39,278 bases of DNA from Desulfobacteraceae bacterium (GTDB lineage: Bacteria; Desulfobacterota; Desulfobacteria; Desulfobacterales; UBA5852), in contig JABZFP010000042.1 in NCBI GenBank assembly GCA_014237395.1, positions 1 to 39,278 of the forward strand, written 5' to 3'. Both the position numbers and the translations under genes were made by a program. Positions 31,716 to 39,278 of the stretch are shown in pieces (positions within the stretch are counted from its first letter, which is position 1; each line of letters starts with the position of its first letter). The notes beneath the pieces were generated by a model. It searched no databases and was not told the DNA's origin. It saw only the letters and a list, made by a program, of their open reading frames with translations.

Positions 31716-34189
31716 CCTTAAAAAACAGACGGTTTCCCTTCTACGTCGGCATCTCCACGTTAGTGCTGGGCATTGTCGTGGCCTTAAGCGGTCTCTTTTT
31801 GTGGGTCAGCTATCGTGAGAGCAGGACGGCGGCCCTTCATTCGGCCGACCGCCTTTTCACGGAGATCAACGCCAAGACCCGCTTGAGCTACGAAACCGCC
31901 CTCGAGGCGGTGGCGGTGCTGGCCGGTACGGCCGCACACATGACGGATATGGCCGTTAAACCGACGTCGAATGGCATGGCGCATCCCGGTATCACCCTGA
32001 TGCTGGATGCCCTCAGCGTTTACGAGTACCTGTATTCCACCTATACCGGCTACGAGGACGGCAGCTTCCTTCAGGTCGTCGCTGTCAGGGACAGGGCCGA
32101 ACTGCGTGCCTTGTTTGCCGCACCGCCGGGAACCGCCTTTGTGCTGCGCACCCTATCGGTCGAACCAACCGGCACGGCGGAACAGCGGTGGTTCTTTCTC
32201 GATCGGGATCGACAGGTTATAGGTGAAGGAGGTGATCTGGATCCAAACTACGATCCCCGCACCCGCCCCTGGTATACGCGCGCCCAGCGTGAGGAGACCG
32301 CCTTTTTCAGCGAACCGTACATTTTCAGCTCCTCGAAGATTCCGGGAATTACCTGTGCGGAGAGACTGGTCGGCGGCAGTGCCGTCTTCGGTGCCGATAT
32401 CACCCTGGACCGATTTGCCGTTTCCCTCGAACGACAGAAGGTCTCCGACAATGGGGTCTTGTTTCTCTTCGACCGCCAGGGACACGTTATCGCCCACCCT
32501 TACGAAGATTCGGTCAGGCCCGGTGCCGGGAAGGAGCTGACGTTTCTCACCGGCGAGGCGTCGGGGGATCCGCGGGTGCGCGCCGTCATGGCAGCTTTCC
32601 GCCAGCAAGCGGAAGCGATGCTTGACCAGACCTACGAAATGGAAATCGCAGGATCGGCGTATTTGGTACGCGTGACACCCATCAAGGCGGCCCTCAAATT
32701 CGACCAAATGCTGGCCGCCGTCGCCCCCGTCTCCGATTTCACCGGCCATATCCGGAAGATGCAGCAGCGGATCTATCTTTTCTCCGGTCTGGTTTTGCTG
32801 GTGATGGTGCCGTTGGCCCTGTTGGTCTCGCATAAAATTGCGGGCTCCCTTACCCGCCTAGAGCAGGAGTCCATCAAGATTCGGCGATCCGATTTTTCCG
32901 CTTCGGAACCCTTCGATTCCAGCATCAAGGAGATCCATTCCCTGGTCAAGGCCTTCTTTCTCATGAAGTCCAAGATCAGGGCGTTGCTGGATCAGCAGCG
33001 CAAGCTGTTCGACGACTTCACCAAACTGATCGCCGGTGCCATCGACGCCAAGTCCCCTTACACCGGCGGACACTGCGCCCGCGTTCCGGTGGTCGCCCAA
33101 ATGCTGGCTGACGCCGCCTGTGAAAGCAACGCGCCGCCCTTCACCGAATTCACCATGCAGACCGCCGACCAACGCTGGGAGTTCGAGGTGGCCGCCTGGC
33201 TGCATGACTGCGGCAAGGTCACCACCCCGGAATTCGTCGTGGACAAGGCCACCAAGCTGGAGACCATCTACAATCGCATCCACGAGATCCGTATGCGCTT
33301 CGAAGTGCTGCTGAGGGATGCCGAAATCGAATGCTACAGCCGGCGCCTGGCTGGCGACCTGGATGAGGGCCGGCTGGAAGAAGAACTGGAGCAGTCGCGC
33401 AAGGCGATTGTCGACGATTTTGCATTCATCGCTGCATGCAATGTCGGCGGCGAGTTCATGGCCGACGAAAAGATCGACCGACTGCGCCAAATCGCAAGGC
33501 GGACATGGGTCCGCCACCTTGACGATCGCCTCGGCATCTCCCAGGAAGAAGCGGCCTTGAAAAACCTGGTGCCGGCGCCGGCGCTGCCGGTGATCGAGCC
33601 GGTGTTGGCCGACAAACCTGAGCACGTCATCCCCCGAACCCAGGCGGATCCTTTAGACAACAACCCCCACGGATTCAGCATGACCGTCCCCAAGGACCAG
33701 TACAATCTGGGCGAGCTCTACAACCTGGGCATCCGCAAGGGGACCCTGTCGCCGGAAGACCGCTTCAAGATCAACGAGCACATCATCCAGACCATCATCA
33801 TGCTCAAGCGGCTCGACTTTCCCGACTACCTGGCCAACGTGCCCGAGTTTGCCGGCGCCCACCACGAGACCATGATTGGCACCGGCTATCCCCGCGGGTT
33901 GAAAAAGGAAGAAATGTCCATACCCGCGCGCATCATGGCCATCGCGGACATCTTCGAGGCCCTGACCGCGGCCGATCGGCCTTACAAGACGCCCAAATCC
34001 TTGAGTGAGGCCCTTAAAATCATGAGCATGATGCGCGACGACCAGCACATCGACGCGGATCTGTTCGACCTGTTTCTAAAAAGCGGGATCTACCGAACCT
34101 ATGCGGACCGCTATCTGAGTCGCTCCCAGATTGACGAAGTGGATATCCATCACTTTGAAAAAGGGGGCAGGTCCGCTCTTGACGCTTGA
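31712..34189 (+). CDS. Membrane sensor c-di-GMP phosphodiesterase (Cache, HAMP-like, HD-GYP)
   Basis: 825 residues. Membrane helix at about 10-32; a periplasmic double-Cache sensor at about 40-350 (DPNYDPRTRPWYTRA and GADITLDRF are Cache marks); a second helix at about 353-373 and a HAMP-like linker; then an HD-GYP domain. The start of the domain is SPYTGGHCARVPVVAQMLA and LHDCGK with H498-D499; the end is H717-H718-E719 and GTGYPRGL, followed by IPARIMAIADIFEALTAADR. About 145 residues, rich in charged helices, are inserted between these halves compared with ordinary HD-GYP proteins. It is expected to hydrolyse c-di-GMP in response to a small periplasmic ligand, which could influence the MshE-type pilus motor (inference). 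Confidence 0.9.
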   Translation: MTLKNRRFPFYVGISTLVLGIVVALSGLFLWVSYRESRTAALHSADRLFTEINAKTRLSYETALEAVAVLAGTAAHMTDMAVKPTSNGMAHPGITLMLDALSVYEYLYSTYTGYEDGSFLQVVAVRDRAELRALFAAPPGTAFVLRTLSVEPTGTAEQRWFFLDRDRQVIGEGGDLDPNYDPRTRPWYTRAQREETAFFSEPYIFSSSKIPGITCAERLVGGSAVFGADITLDRFAVSLERQKVSDNGVLFLFDRQGHVIAHPYEDSVRPGAGKELTFLTGEASGDPRVRAVMAAFRQQAEAMLDQTYEMEIAGSAYLVRVTPIKAALKFDQMLAAVAPVSDFTGHIRKMQQRIYLFSGLVLLVMVPLALLVSHKIAGSLTRLEQESIKIRRSDFSASEPFDSSIKEIHSLVKAFFLMKSKIRALLDQQRKLFDDFTKLIAGAIDAKSPYTGGHCARVPVVAQMLADAACESNAPPFTEFTMQTADQRWEFEVAAWLHDCGKVTTPEFVVDKATKLETIYNRIHEIRMRFEVLLRDAEIECYSRRLAGDLDEGRLEEELEQSRKAIVDDFAFIAACNVGGEFMADEKIDRLRQIARRTWVRHLDDRLGISQEEAALKNLVPAPALPVIEPVLADKPEHVIPRTQADPLDNNPHGFSMTVPKDQYNLGELYNLGIRKGTLSPEDRFKINEHIIQTIIMLKRLDFPDYLANVPEFAGAHHETMIGTGYPRGLKKEEMSIPARIMAIADIFEALTAADRPYKTPKSLSEALKIMSMMRDDQHIDADLFDLFLKSGIYRTYADRYLSRSQIDEVDIHHFEKGGRSALDA

Positions 34190-34334
34190 ACGGGGGGGTA
34201 AGGGGGCGGGGCAGGACCAAAGTAACCTGCAGCCATCACAACAATAAAACTTCTATTAAAGATAGCCCAATTTCAGGGTCTTAAACGATCAGTTTCGGTG
34301 GCAATGGTACGGCACCGGGATAATTTTGGCGTTC

Positions 34335-34787
34335 CTATTCCTCCTGCTTTTGCTCCCACCTTTTCTGGCGTTCCTCGCGCCACTGGCGTTGAATTTCGGT
34401 GAGTTTCTGGAACCGCTTGTGGCCGAGCACTTCGCGCGACTTCAAGAGGAAATCCAAGCGTTCCGCCGCCAGGTCGGAGCGGGCGGCCTCCATTTTGCGG
34501 TTCTGCTCCCGGATGGCGTCCGCATCGATTTCAGGGCGACTCAGCAGCTCTTCCAGTTCAAAGCGTTCGGCCTCCACCCGTCCCCTGAGGTTCAGCATGC
34601 TGCGGCGCGATTCGACATAAGCGTCGTCCAGCTTCTTGATCTCTTCCGGGGTGACCTTCAGCAGGGCGATGATCTTCTCGTTCTGCCACCACCGCCACTT
34701 GGATGAGCCGCGCGCCATTGCCGGACCCGCCATTGCCAGCACTGTGACGACAACCACCACGATACCGAGTGTCCGTTTAAGCGTCAT
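34335..34787 (-). CDS. Spy/CpxP-like periplasmic protein
   Basis: 150 residues. Signal peptide of about 25 residues (VVVVVTVLAMAGPAMA), then an all-helical, highly charged domain with VTPEEIKKLDDAY and RFQKLTEIQRQW, which resemble the two LTxxQ-type motifs of the Spy/CpxP/CnrX group of envelope-stress chaperones or metal sensors. Overlaps the anti-sigma gene by ATGA. Probably a target or sensor of the sigma/anti-sigma pair upstream. Confidence 0.75.
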   Translation of the reverse strand: MTLKRTLGIVVVVVTVLAMAGPAMARGSSKWRWWQNEKIIALLKVTPEEIKKLDDAYVESRRSMLNLRGRVEAERFELEELLSRPEIDADAIREQNRKMEAARSDLAAERLDFLLKSREVLGHKRFQKLTEIQRQWREERQKRWEQKQEE

Positions 34788-35392
34788 ACTATCCCTCTCT
34801 CTGCATTATCTTTTGAATTGTACCGGGCTACAGGCCCCTGGCCGGTTTCCCGTTCCGAAGTGCCCGACTGTTCCCAATCATCCGTATCCTCCGGGGAAGG
34901 CACGACCCAGTCGATGAACGCGTCCAGGTCCTCGACGGACCGTTCGTCCGGCAGGGCGGCCAACTGCCGGTATTTTTCCGGCAGGGCGTCTTCCACCAGT
35001 TCGTCGATCTCTTCCATCAGCCGGTCGTCATTTTCAAACTTTTCCGCCACCATGGGCGTGGGCGTTGGGGACATACGGGTGAATGGCCGCCACAGGGTGA
35101 CGGCGAAAACCAGGGCCCCCATCACCCCCAGCGCCATGGCCGGCTTGAGGTACCTGGGACGGCCCGGCGCATGGTCCGCCGGCACCCGGAAGGCCTGCCG
35201 CGGTTCAGGCGCCATCTCTCGGGCCATTTGCCCCAGGCGGCGATAACTCGCGGTCAACGCCTCGGTTTGGCGCCGGCAGTGCCGGCAGGATTGAAGGTGT
35301 GCCTGTCGGGCGACGCCCAGATCCGACGGATCGATCATCGCCCGCAGCAATTCATCATCATCGAGGTGTAAATCGGGATCGTGATGCGTCAT
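34784..35392 (-). CDS. Anti-sigma factor with zinc-finger-like domain
   Basis: 202 residues. The N-terminal zinc-binding anti-sigma motif is H32-x3-C36-x2-C39 (HLQSCRHC), then a membrane helix at about 83-102 (PAMALGVMGALVFAVTLW), then an acidic periplasmic domain. It would hold the ECF sigma factor encoded directly upstream (ATGA overlap at 35389-35392) until an envelope signal arrives. Confidence 0.85.
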   Translation of the reverse strand: MTHHDPDLHLDDDELLRAMIDPSDLGVARQAHLQSCRHCRRQTEALTASYRRLGQMAREMAPEPRQAFRVPADHAPGRPRYLKPAMALGVMGALVFAVTLWRPFTRMSPTPTPMVAEKFENDDRLMEEIDELVEDALPEKYRQLAALPDERSVEDLDAFIDWVVPSPEDTDDWEQSGTSERETGQGPVARYNSKDNAERGIV

Positions 35393-36012
35393 AACCCCTC
35401 CCGGAGGCCATGGAACTGACCGGCCACGGCCCTGATCTTGCGCAGGGCGCGGTAAAGATGGGTTTTGATGGTGCTTTCACTCTTATGGAGCGCTGCGCTC
35501 ATCTCTTTTATGGTCAACTGATCGAAAAACCGCAACAAAAAGACTTCCTTCTCCAGGGCGGACAGGCGGGTCAGCATCCGGCCGATCTGCTTCCAGAAAT
35601 CCTTTTTGGACATGCCGCCGTCCACCTCCGACGCCGCCGCCATCTCGTCGGTCTCATGGAACCCCTCCTGGTCCATGGACACGAACCCAAACAAGGACTG
35701 GAATTTTTTCCTGCGATAATAATCTTTTACCCGATTGACGGCAATGCGATAGAGCCAACTGCGAAATACCTCGGGCGACTTCAAACGCGTGATGTGCTTG
35801 TAGGCCTTGAGCATCACGTCCTGGGTGAGGTCTTCGGCATCCATCCGGGAATGGGTTCGGTAAAAAATCATGCGATAGATCTCCGGTTGAAACTGGTCCA
35901 CCAGCCTGTGAAAAGCCATTCGATCGCCATTTCGGGCTTTCTCCACCAGATCGAAAGTCGAAAAGCCCGCTGCCTCCGACGGTTTCTCCGCTTCGGTTCG
36001 TTTCACCAGCAT
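35389..36012 (-). CDS. ECF-type RNA polymerase sigma factor
   Basis: 207 residues from ATG 36012; ATG 36063 with an adjacent GAGG is possible, and the frame is open to 36270. Region 2 is at about 25-95 (AFHRLVDQFQPEIYRMIF, DAEDLTQDVMLKAYKHI, FRSWLYRIAVNRVKDYYRR) and region 4 at about 140-195 (LSALEKEVFLLRFFDQLTIK, SESTIKTHLYRALRKIR). First gene of the sigma, anti-sigma, Spy-like operon. No second sigma domain or extra C-terminal domain. Confidence 0.92.
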   Translation of the reverse strand: MLVKRTEAEKPSEAAGFSTFDLVEKARNGDRMAFHRLVDQFQPEIYRMIFYRTHSRMDAEDLTQDVMLKAYKHITRLKSPEVFRSWLYRIAVNRVKDYYRRKKFQSLFGFVSMDQEGFHETDEMAAASEVDGGMSKKDFWKQIGRMLTRLSALEKEVFLLRFFDQLTIKEMSAALHKSESTIKTHLYRALRKIRAVAGQFHGLREGL

Positions 36013-36633
36013 CGTTGATATCTTATCCGTTTCCACATGGGCTTGGTCACCCTTCCGGGCCATCCTCACTGTGCAGCGGGCCTTTGTTAACCTTATAGAC
36101 GTGTGGCCATCGCTATTTGTCGACAAAATGCGGTTTCTTAAGGAAAATTTAAAAGGTCGGGCGGGTTTGGGGAATGTTGGCGGAAACCGGTCCGGCATGC
36201 CGTCCCTGCGCCACGCCGGTCTATTGTAAGGCGGACAACCATGCCTATTTTCTAGGTAGTGCCCATCCATTAATGGCCGATTTGCCCGCCCCGCCGAGGA
36301 CGGATAGATAACGGCGTTGCGCGTAAAATGGATTACTCGGAATATCGCCCATATGCCTGCGGTTTGATTTCTCGTGCGCCTTGATCGCAGCCCAATTTGA
36401 CGATTTCTGGATGAACACGGGTTGATGCGTTCGTAAAAAGTCGCTGAGGTAATCCTTTCGTCATCCCCGCGCAGGCGGGGGGCCAGTTATTTCAATGGAT
36501 TTTGGACTTTCGCCTTCGCGGGAGTGACGGTTTAAGGGCTTTTTACGACGCCATCTCGGTTATATGAGCAGGTGGCCACCAACAGGCGATTGCGGTCGAA
36601 AAGGGTCATCGGCCGGTCGTCGGGACGGTTCCC
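36013..36633. other. Intergenic region between the sigma operon and the nucleotidyltransferase gene
   Basis: 621 bases. Apart from the palindromic element at 36427-36551, a TTGTCGACAA palindrome near 36117-36126 and TATAAG-like sequence before the sigma gene are the only marks. A clear ECF promoter was not found. Confidence 0.4.
36427..36551. repeat. MITE-like palindromic element
   Basis: Ends GCGTTCGTAAAAAG (36427-36440) and CTTTTTACGACGC (36539-36551) are inverted copies with one base inserted. Inside, CGTCATCCCCGCGCAGGCGG (from 36460) and GCCTTCGCGGGAGTGACGG (36512-36530) are a second inverted pair. This is the well-known GTCAT-CCCGC... GCGGGA-TGAC type of dispersed repeat of proteobacteria. 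No coding capacity. Confidence 0.75.
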
Positions 36634-37395
36634 ATGATGACAGGCATCACCACGGTTGCGGATCAAACGCTTCTCCAGGCTGTCAGGCGCTTTTTCGGGC
36701 GGCCCGATGTCGGCGGCAACCTGGAACTGCTGCGCACGCGCCTGCCCGGTTCGGCGGAGATCTTCGTCGCCGGGGGCGCGGTGCGTGATATCCTCATCAA
36801 GGCCTTGCACGGCAGCGCGCCCGCCCCGCGGGATATCGACATTTTTATCGGCGGGCTGGACCGCGATTTTTCCCTGCGCGACGCCCTCGGCGACCAGCGG
36901 GTGGAACCCACCGACCTGAAGGGCATACGCTGGCACCCGGCCTTGTCGGATCTGCCCTATGACCTGTGCCTGCTGCCCGATTTTCTGGTGATCGACATCT
37001 TTCATCTCGAACCGACCGTGGAAAATTTGCTGGCCGGCATCGATTTCACGATCAATGCGATCATCTATGATTATCGCCGCCAAACGCTGATCGAAAGGGG
37101 ATGCACGGCGGCAGTCGGCGCAAGGATCATCGATTTCAACTGCGACCTGATGCCCGACAAGGGCCTGATCGCCTACCGGATTTTGCTCATGAGCCACCGG
37201 ACCGGCTTTCCACTGGCCCTCCCCGTCTTTGACTTTATTAAAAACCGGCTCGCGCTGGAGACCCTGACGTATCTGAAAAGCCTTTTAAGGGCCAAGTTGG
37301 GCAAAGTTGTCGCCAGCGCTATCCTGGCCGATTACAATCGTATCTGTCGCTACGGCTCCCATGAGGCCTACCTTGCCGACCGCGGCCGGCACTGA
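36634..37395 (+). CDS. Poly(A) polymerase/CCA-transferase head-domain protein
   Basis: 253 residues, about half of a full tRNA nucleotidyltransferase. The head domain shows VAGGAVRD (45-52), PRDIDIF with the metal-binding D67 and D69, and LAGIDFTINAIIYD (the RRDFTINA motif with the first R-R replaced by A-G). The neck, body and tail domains of true CCA enzymes are missing; only a short helical C-terminus follows. It may be a specialised nucleotidyltransferase or antitoxin/toxin-like enzyme. Start ATG 36634 (second ATG directly after); weak ribosome site. Confidence 0.75.
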   Translation: MMTGITTVADQTLLQAVRRFFGRPDVGGNLELLRTRLPGSAEIFVAGGAVRDILIKALHGSAPAPRDIDIFIGGLDRDFSLRDALGDQRVEPTDLKGIRWHPALSDLPYDLCLLPDFLVIDIFHLEPTVENLLAGIDFTINAIIYDYRRQTLIERGCTAAVGARIIDFNCDLMPDKGLIAYRILLMSHRTGFPLALPVFDFIKNRLALETLTYLKSLLRAKLGKVVASAILADYNRICRYGSHEAYLADRGRH

Positions 37396-37508
37396 CTGCC
37401 CCCCTTTGCAGCGACGCGGGAGAGTCGCGGACAAGGCGGGGCGGCGGCCATGCCGCGCTTGCCTGTCCGGCGGGCGGTCTGCTAAGGAAGGGTGAAAGGG
37501 GGCGCCGT

Positions 37509-38783
37509 ATGCGCGTACTGCTCATTTCCGCCAACACCGAAACGATCAACATGCCCACCCTACCCATGGGGCTGGGGTGCGTGGCCGCGGCTCTCGAGGA
37601 GGCCGGCCATGCCGTGCGGTTTCTCGACCTGATGGCCGTCGGCAGCTGGCGGCGGCTTCTGGAGGACGCTCTCGCCGACCCGGCGCCGGAGATCATCGGC
37701 ATCTCCATCCGCAACATCGACGACCAGGACAGCGCCAACCCGCGCTTTCTGCTGGAGGAGGCCCGTTCGGTGGTGGCGCATTGCAAGGCGAATGCCCGCG
37801 TGCCGGTCGTACTCGGGGGGGCCGGGAACAGCATTTTCCCGGAGAGCGTGCTGGACTACACCGGGGCGGACCTGGGCATCCAGGGCGAGGGCGAAGCGGC
37901 ATTTGTCATGCTGCTGGAACGACTGGCGGCGGGCAAGGTGCTGGATGACGTGCCGGGGCTCTATATCCGGGGCAGGGGGCTCCAGGCGCCGCGGATCTTC
38001 GAGCGGCCCCTGGACCGGCTGCCGCTGCCCGCCCCCGACCTGTTCGATGCCCGTCTGGCCGACAATCCGTCCTATTTCCTGCCCGTCCAGACGCGCCGGG
38101 GCTGCCCGCTCAGGTGCAGCTACTGCTCCACCCCCGCCATCGAGGGCGCCCTGATCCGCCAGCGTTCGGCCAAAGCGGTCGTGGCGTCGCTGGCCCAATG
38201 GCGGGCCGCCGGCTTCCGTCGGATCTTTTTCGTGGACAATGTCTTCAACCTGCCCGAGGGCTACGCCCGGGCGCTGTGCGACCGGATCACCGCGGCCCGG
38301 CTGGACATCGAGTGGCGCGGCATCATCTACCCCGGCCGCGTGAGTGAGGCCCTGGTGCGGGCCATGGCCCGGGCCGGCTGTCGGGATGTGTCCCTGGGGT
38401 TTGAAAGCGGGTTCCAGCCGATCCTGGACGCCATGCACAAGCGTTTCAGCCTGGACGAAGTCCGGGGGACGGCCCGCCTGCTGGCTGATCACGGTATCGG
38501 CCGTATGGGCTTCCTGCTCCTGGGCGGGCCCGGGGAGACCCGGGAAACGGCCGTTCAGAGCCTGACTTTCGCGGATTCCCTCGAACTGGAAACGGTCAAA
38601 CTGACCGTGGGCCTGCGGATCTACCCCGACACCGCACTGGCGCGGACCGCTGTGCGCGACGGTGTGATCGCCCCGGACACCGACCTCCTGCAACCGCATT
38701 TCTACATTTCACCGGGGCTTGAAGACTGGCTGCGGGAAACGGTTCGCACCTGGATGGCCGACCGGCCGCATTGGTTGCTGTAA
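37509..38783 (+). CDS. B12-binding-domain radical SAM protein
   Basis: 424 residues. An N-terminal cobalamin-binding-like Rossmann domain (about 1-145: MRVLLISANTET, LPMGLGCVAAALEEAGHAV, VVLGGAGNSIFPE, GIQGEGEAAF) precedes a radical SAM barrel with CPLRCSYC (about 199-206), the three-cysteine 4Fe-4S motif. Later LGFESGFQPILDAMHK and LLLGGPGETRETA are typical of the HpnR/BchE-like class. It probably does a methyl transfer, cyclisation or oxidation, but the substrate is unknown. It is alone, 113 bases after the previous gene. Confidence 0.87.
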   Translation: MRVLLISANTETINMPTLPMGLGCVAAALEEAGHAVRFLDLMAVGSWRRLLEDALADPAPEIIGISIRNIDDQDSANPRFLLEEARSVVAHCKANARVPVVLGGAGNSIFPESVLDYTGADLGIQGEGEAAFVMLLERLAAGKVLDDVPGLYIRGRGLQAPRIFERPLDRLPLPAPDLFDARLADNPSYFLPVQTRRGCPLRCSYCSTPAIEGALIRQRSAKAVVASLAQWRAAGFRRIFFVDNVFNLPEGYARALCDRITAARLDIEWRGIIYPGRVSEALVRAMARAGCRDVSLGFESGFQPILDAMHKRFSLDEVRGTARLLADHGIGRMGFLLLGGPGETRETAVQSLTFADSLELETVKLTVGLRIYPDTALARTAVRDGVIAPDTDLLQPHFYISPGLEDWLRETVRTWMADRPHWLL

Positions 38784-38923
38784 GGTTTCCAAACCCATTA
38801 TAATAGTATTGACCTATTTATTGCCCCATATTCCTCTCGTGTTGCCAGATCTCATTCCATGGCTAACTTGTCAGCTAGGAAAGAGAGCAACCAACAACCC
38901 AACCAACGATGAGGAGATACACC

Positions 38924-39058
38924 ATGGCTGATGACAAAGTTCAAGATTACACGAAAGATGATACTGATGGTCATGTGGATACCAGAGAAGCCAACAAGGA
39001 ATGCGAAAAACCTGATCCCCATTTGGGATGTGATCCCGGAATCGACGTAGCGGGATAA
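38924..39058 (+). CDS. Small acidic protein, 44 residues
   Basis: ATG 38924 follows GAGGAG with good spacing. It encodes MADDKVQDYTKDDTDGHVDT and ends with a Cys/Pro/Gly-rich tail (KECEKPDPHLGCDPGIDVAG). Strongly acidic, two cysteines, no membrane helix and no family I know. It is followed 18 bases later by a second short gene, so the two form a small operon. TATAAT at 38799-38804 may be its -10 box. Confidence 0.5.
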   Translation: MADDKVQDYTKDDTDGHVDTREANKECEKPDPHLGCDPGIDVAG

Positions 39059-39076
39059 TCTAACAGGAGGTGTACC

Positions 39077-39232
39077 ATGATAGGAACCATACTGACGATA
39101 ACGATCCTCGGGTACTACATCAACAGCTGTGTAGCGAACATCAACAAATATGCGACCTGCAGAGGGTGTCAAATTAACTGTGTAACTGGTTTTCATACTG
39201 TCACCCGTTCGCCAAAGAGGATGACAAACTGA
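39077..39232 (+). pseudogene. Small hydrophobic protein gene interrupted by an IS256-like element
   Basis: ATG 39077 has a perfect AGGAGG (39065-39070). The start MIGTILTITILGYYINSCVA looks like a short membrane helix and seems real. From about 39162 the codons run into the terminal repeat of an insertion sequence, so the last 22 or so residues of the open frame are insertion sequence and the native end is lost. Confidence 0.45.
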
Positions 39233-39278
39233 TTGAGCGCCGCTTTCCAGTCCCGGATCGGCATCGTCCACTTCTTAG
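39162..39278 (-). mobile_element. IS256-family insertion sequence, one end
   Basis: GAGGGTGTCAAATTAACTGT (from 39163) followed by GTAAC resembles the terminal inverted repeats of IS256-family elements, and the end of a matching transposase lies just inside it. The rest of the element is outside the window. Confidence 0.65.
39193..39278 (-). CDS. IS256-family transposase, C-terminal fragment (partial at right edge)
   Basis: Minus-strand frame from the window edge to TGA at 39193-39195 reads KKWTMPIRDWKAALNQFVIL followed by FGERVTV. The K-x-W-T-x-P-I-R-x-W-x-x-A-L-N-Q-F pattern is the usual C-terminal end of IS256-family (DDE) transposases. The fragment has 28 codons and no catalytic residues within the window. 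It overlaps the right part of the small gene on the other strand. Confidence 0.8.
   Translation of the reverse strand, partial: KKWTMPIRDWKAALNQFVILFGERVTV

Noticed and set aside
38852..39271. 139-codon minus-strand open frame near the right edge
   Set aside because: It crosses an IS boundary and opposes two short frames with strong ribosome sites; the true minus-strand gene is the IS256 transposase end in another frame.
1..39278. CRISPR arrays, tRNA or rRNA genes, phage modules
   Set aside because: No regularly spaced direct repeats, cloverleaf or rRNA-like sequences, or phage structural genes were seen on reading both strands.

Overview
The window looks like the chromosome of a GC-rich, anaerobic, sulfate-reducer-like bacterium of the Desulfobacterota, most like the Desulfosarcina/Desulfococcus group. 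This is inferred from an acyl-CoA dehydrogenase closely resembling the non-decarboxylating glutaryl-CoA dehydrogenase of Desulfococcus, a ferredoxin-dependent 2-oxoacid oxidoreductase, and an ATPase membrane-sector gene set of a kind I associate with these bacteria. No rRNA, tRNA, CRISPR array or phage genes were seen.

Layout. (1) 1-4316, minus strand: an operon of a GntR/FCD regulator, a 2-oxoacid:ferredoxin oxidoreductase (alpha, then a beta-gamma fusion) and a partial acyl-CoA dehydrogenase. A sigma70-like promoter with a perfect 16-bp palindrome precedes it. (2) 4535-11791: a sugar-acid block. Glucuronate isomerase, gluconokinase and 6-phosphogluconate dehydrogenase lie on the minus strand, preceded by a LarA-type nickel racemase/epimerase. 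Divergent to these are a Gfo/Idh/MocA oxidoreductase and a YiaK-type reductase. Together they could carry glucuronate to ribulose 5-phosphate through mannonate and gluconate. (3) 11856-16215, minus strand: a membrane-sector-only ATP synthase operon (AtpZ-like, AtpI-like, a, a four-fold fused c, a normal c, b', b), followed by a cyclic-nucleotide-binding protein. No F1 genes are present. (4) 16521-17141: a cytidylate-kinase-like protein. (5) 17467-29387: two converging operons for an MSHA-like type IV pilus: M-N-E-G on the plus strand and I-J-K-L plus two prepilins on the minus strand. (6) 29388-34189: a long non-coding region, a possible N-formylglutamate-amidohydrolase-like protein, and a Cache/HD-GYP sensor phosphodiesterase. 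(7) 34335-36012, minus strand: an ECF sigma factor, an anti-sigma factor and a Spy-like periplasmic protein. (8) 36634-39278: a CCA-transferase-head-like protein, a B12-binding radical SAM protein, two short genes, and the end of an IS256-like insertion sequence that interrupts the second of them.

The most striking item is the 327-residue c subunit at 13908-14891. It contains four c-type hairpins in one chain, and only the first keeps the ion-binding glutamate; the other three have glutamine there. It sits beside a normal c subunit with a two-carboxylate, Na+-type site. This points to a mixed rotor with few ion sites and a changed ion:ATP ratio. The second most interesting item is the possible hexuronate route that would use a LarA-type epimerase to join glucuronate breakdown to the pentose phosphate pathway.
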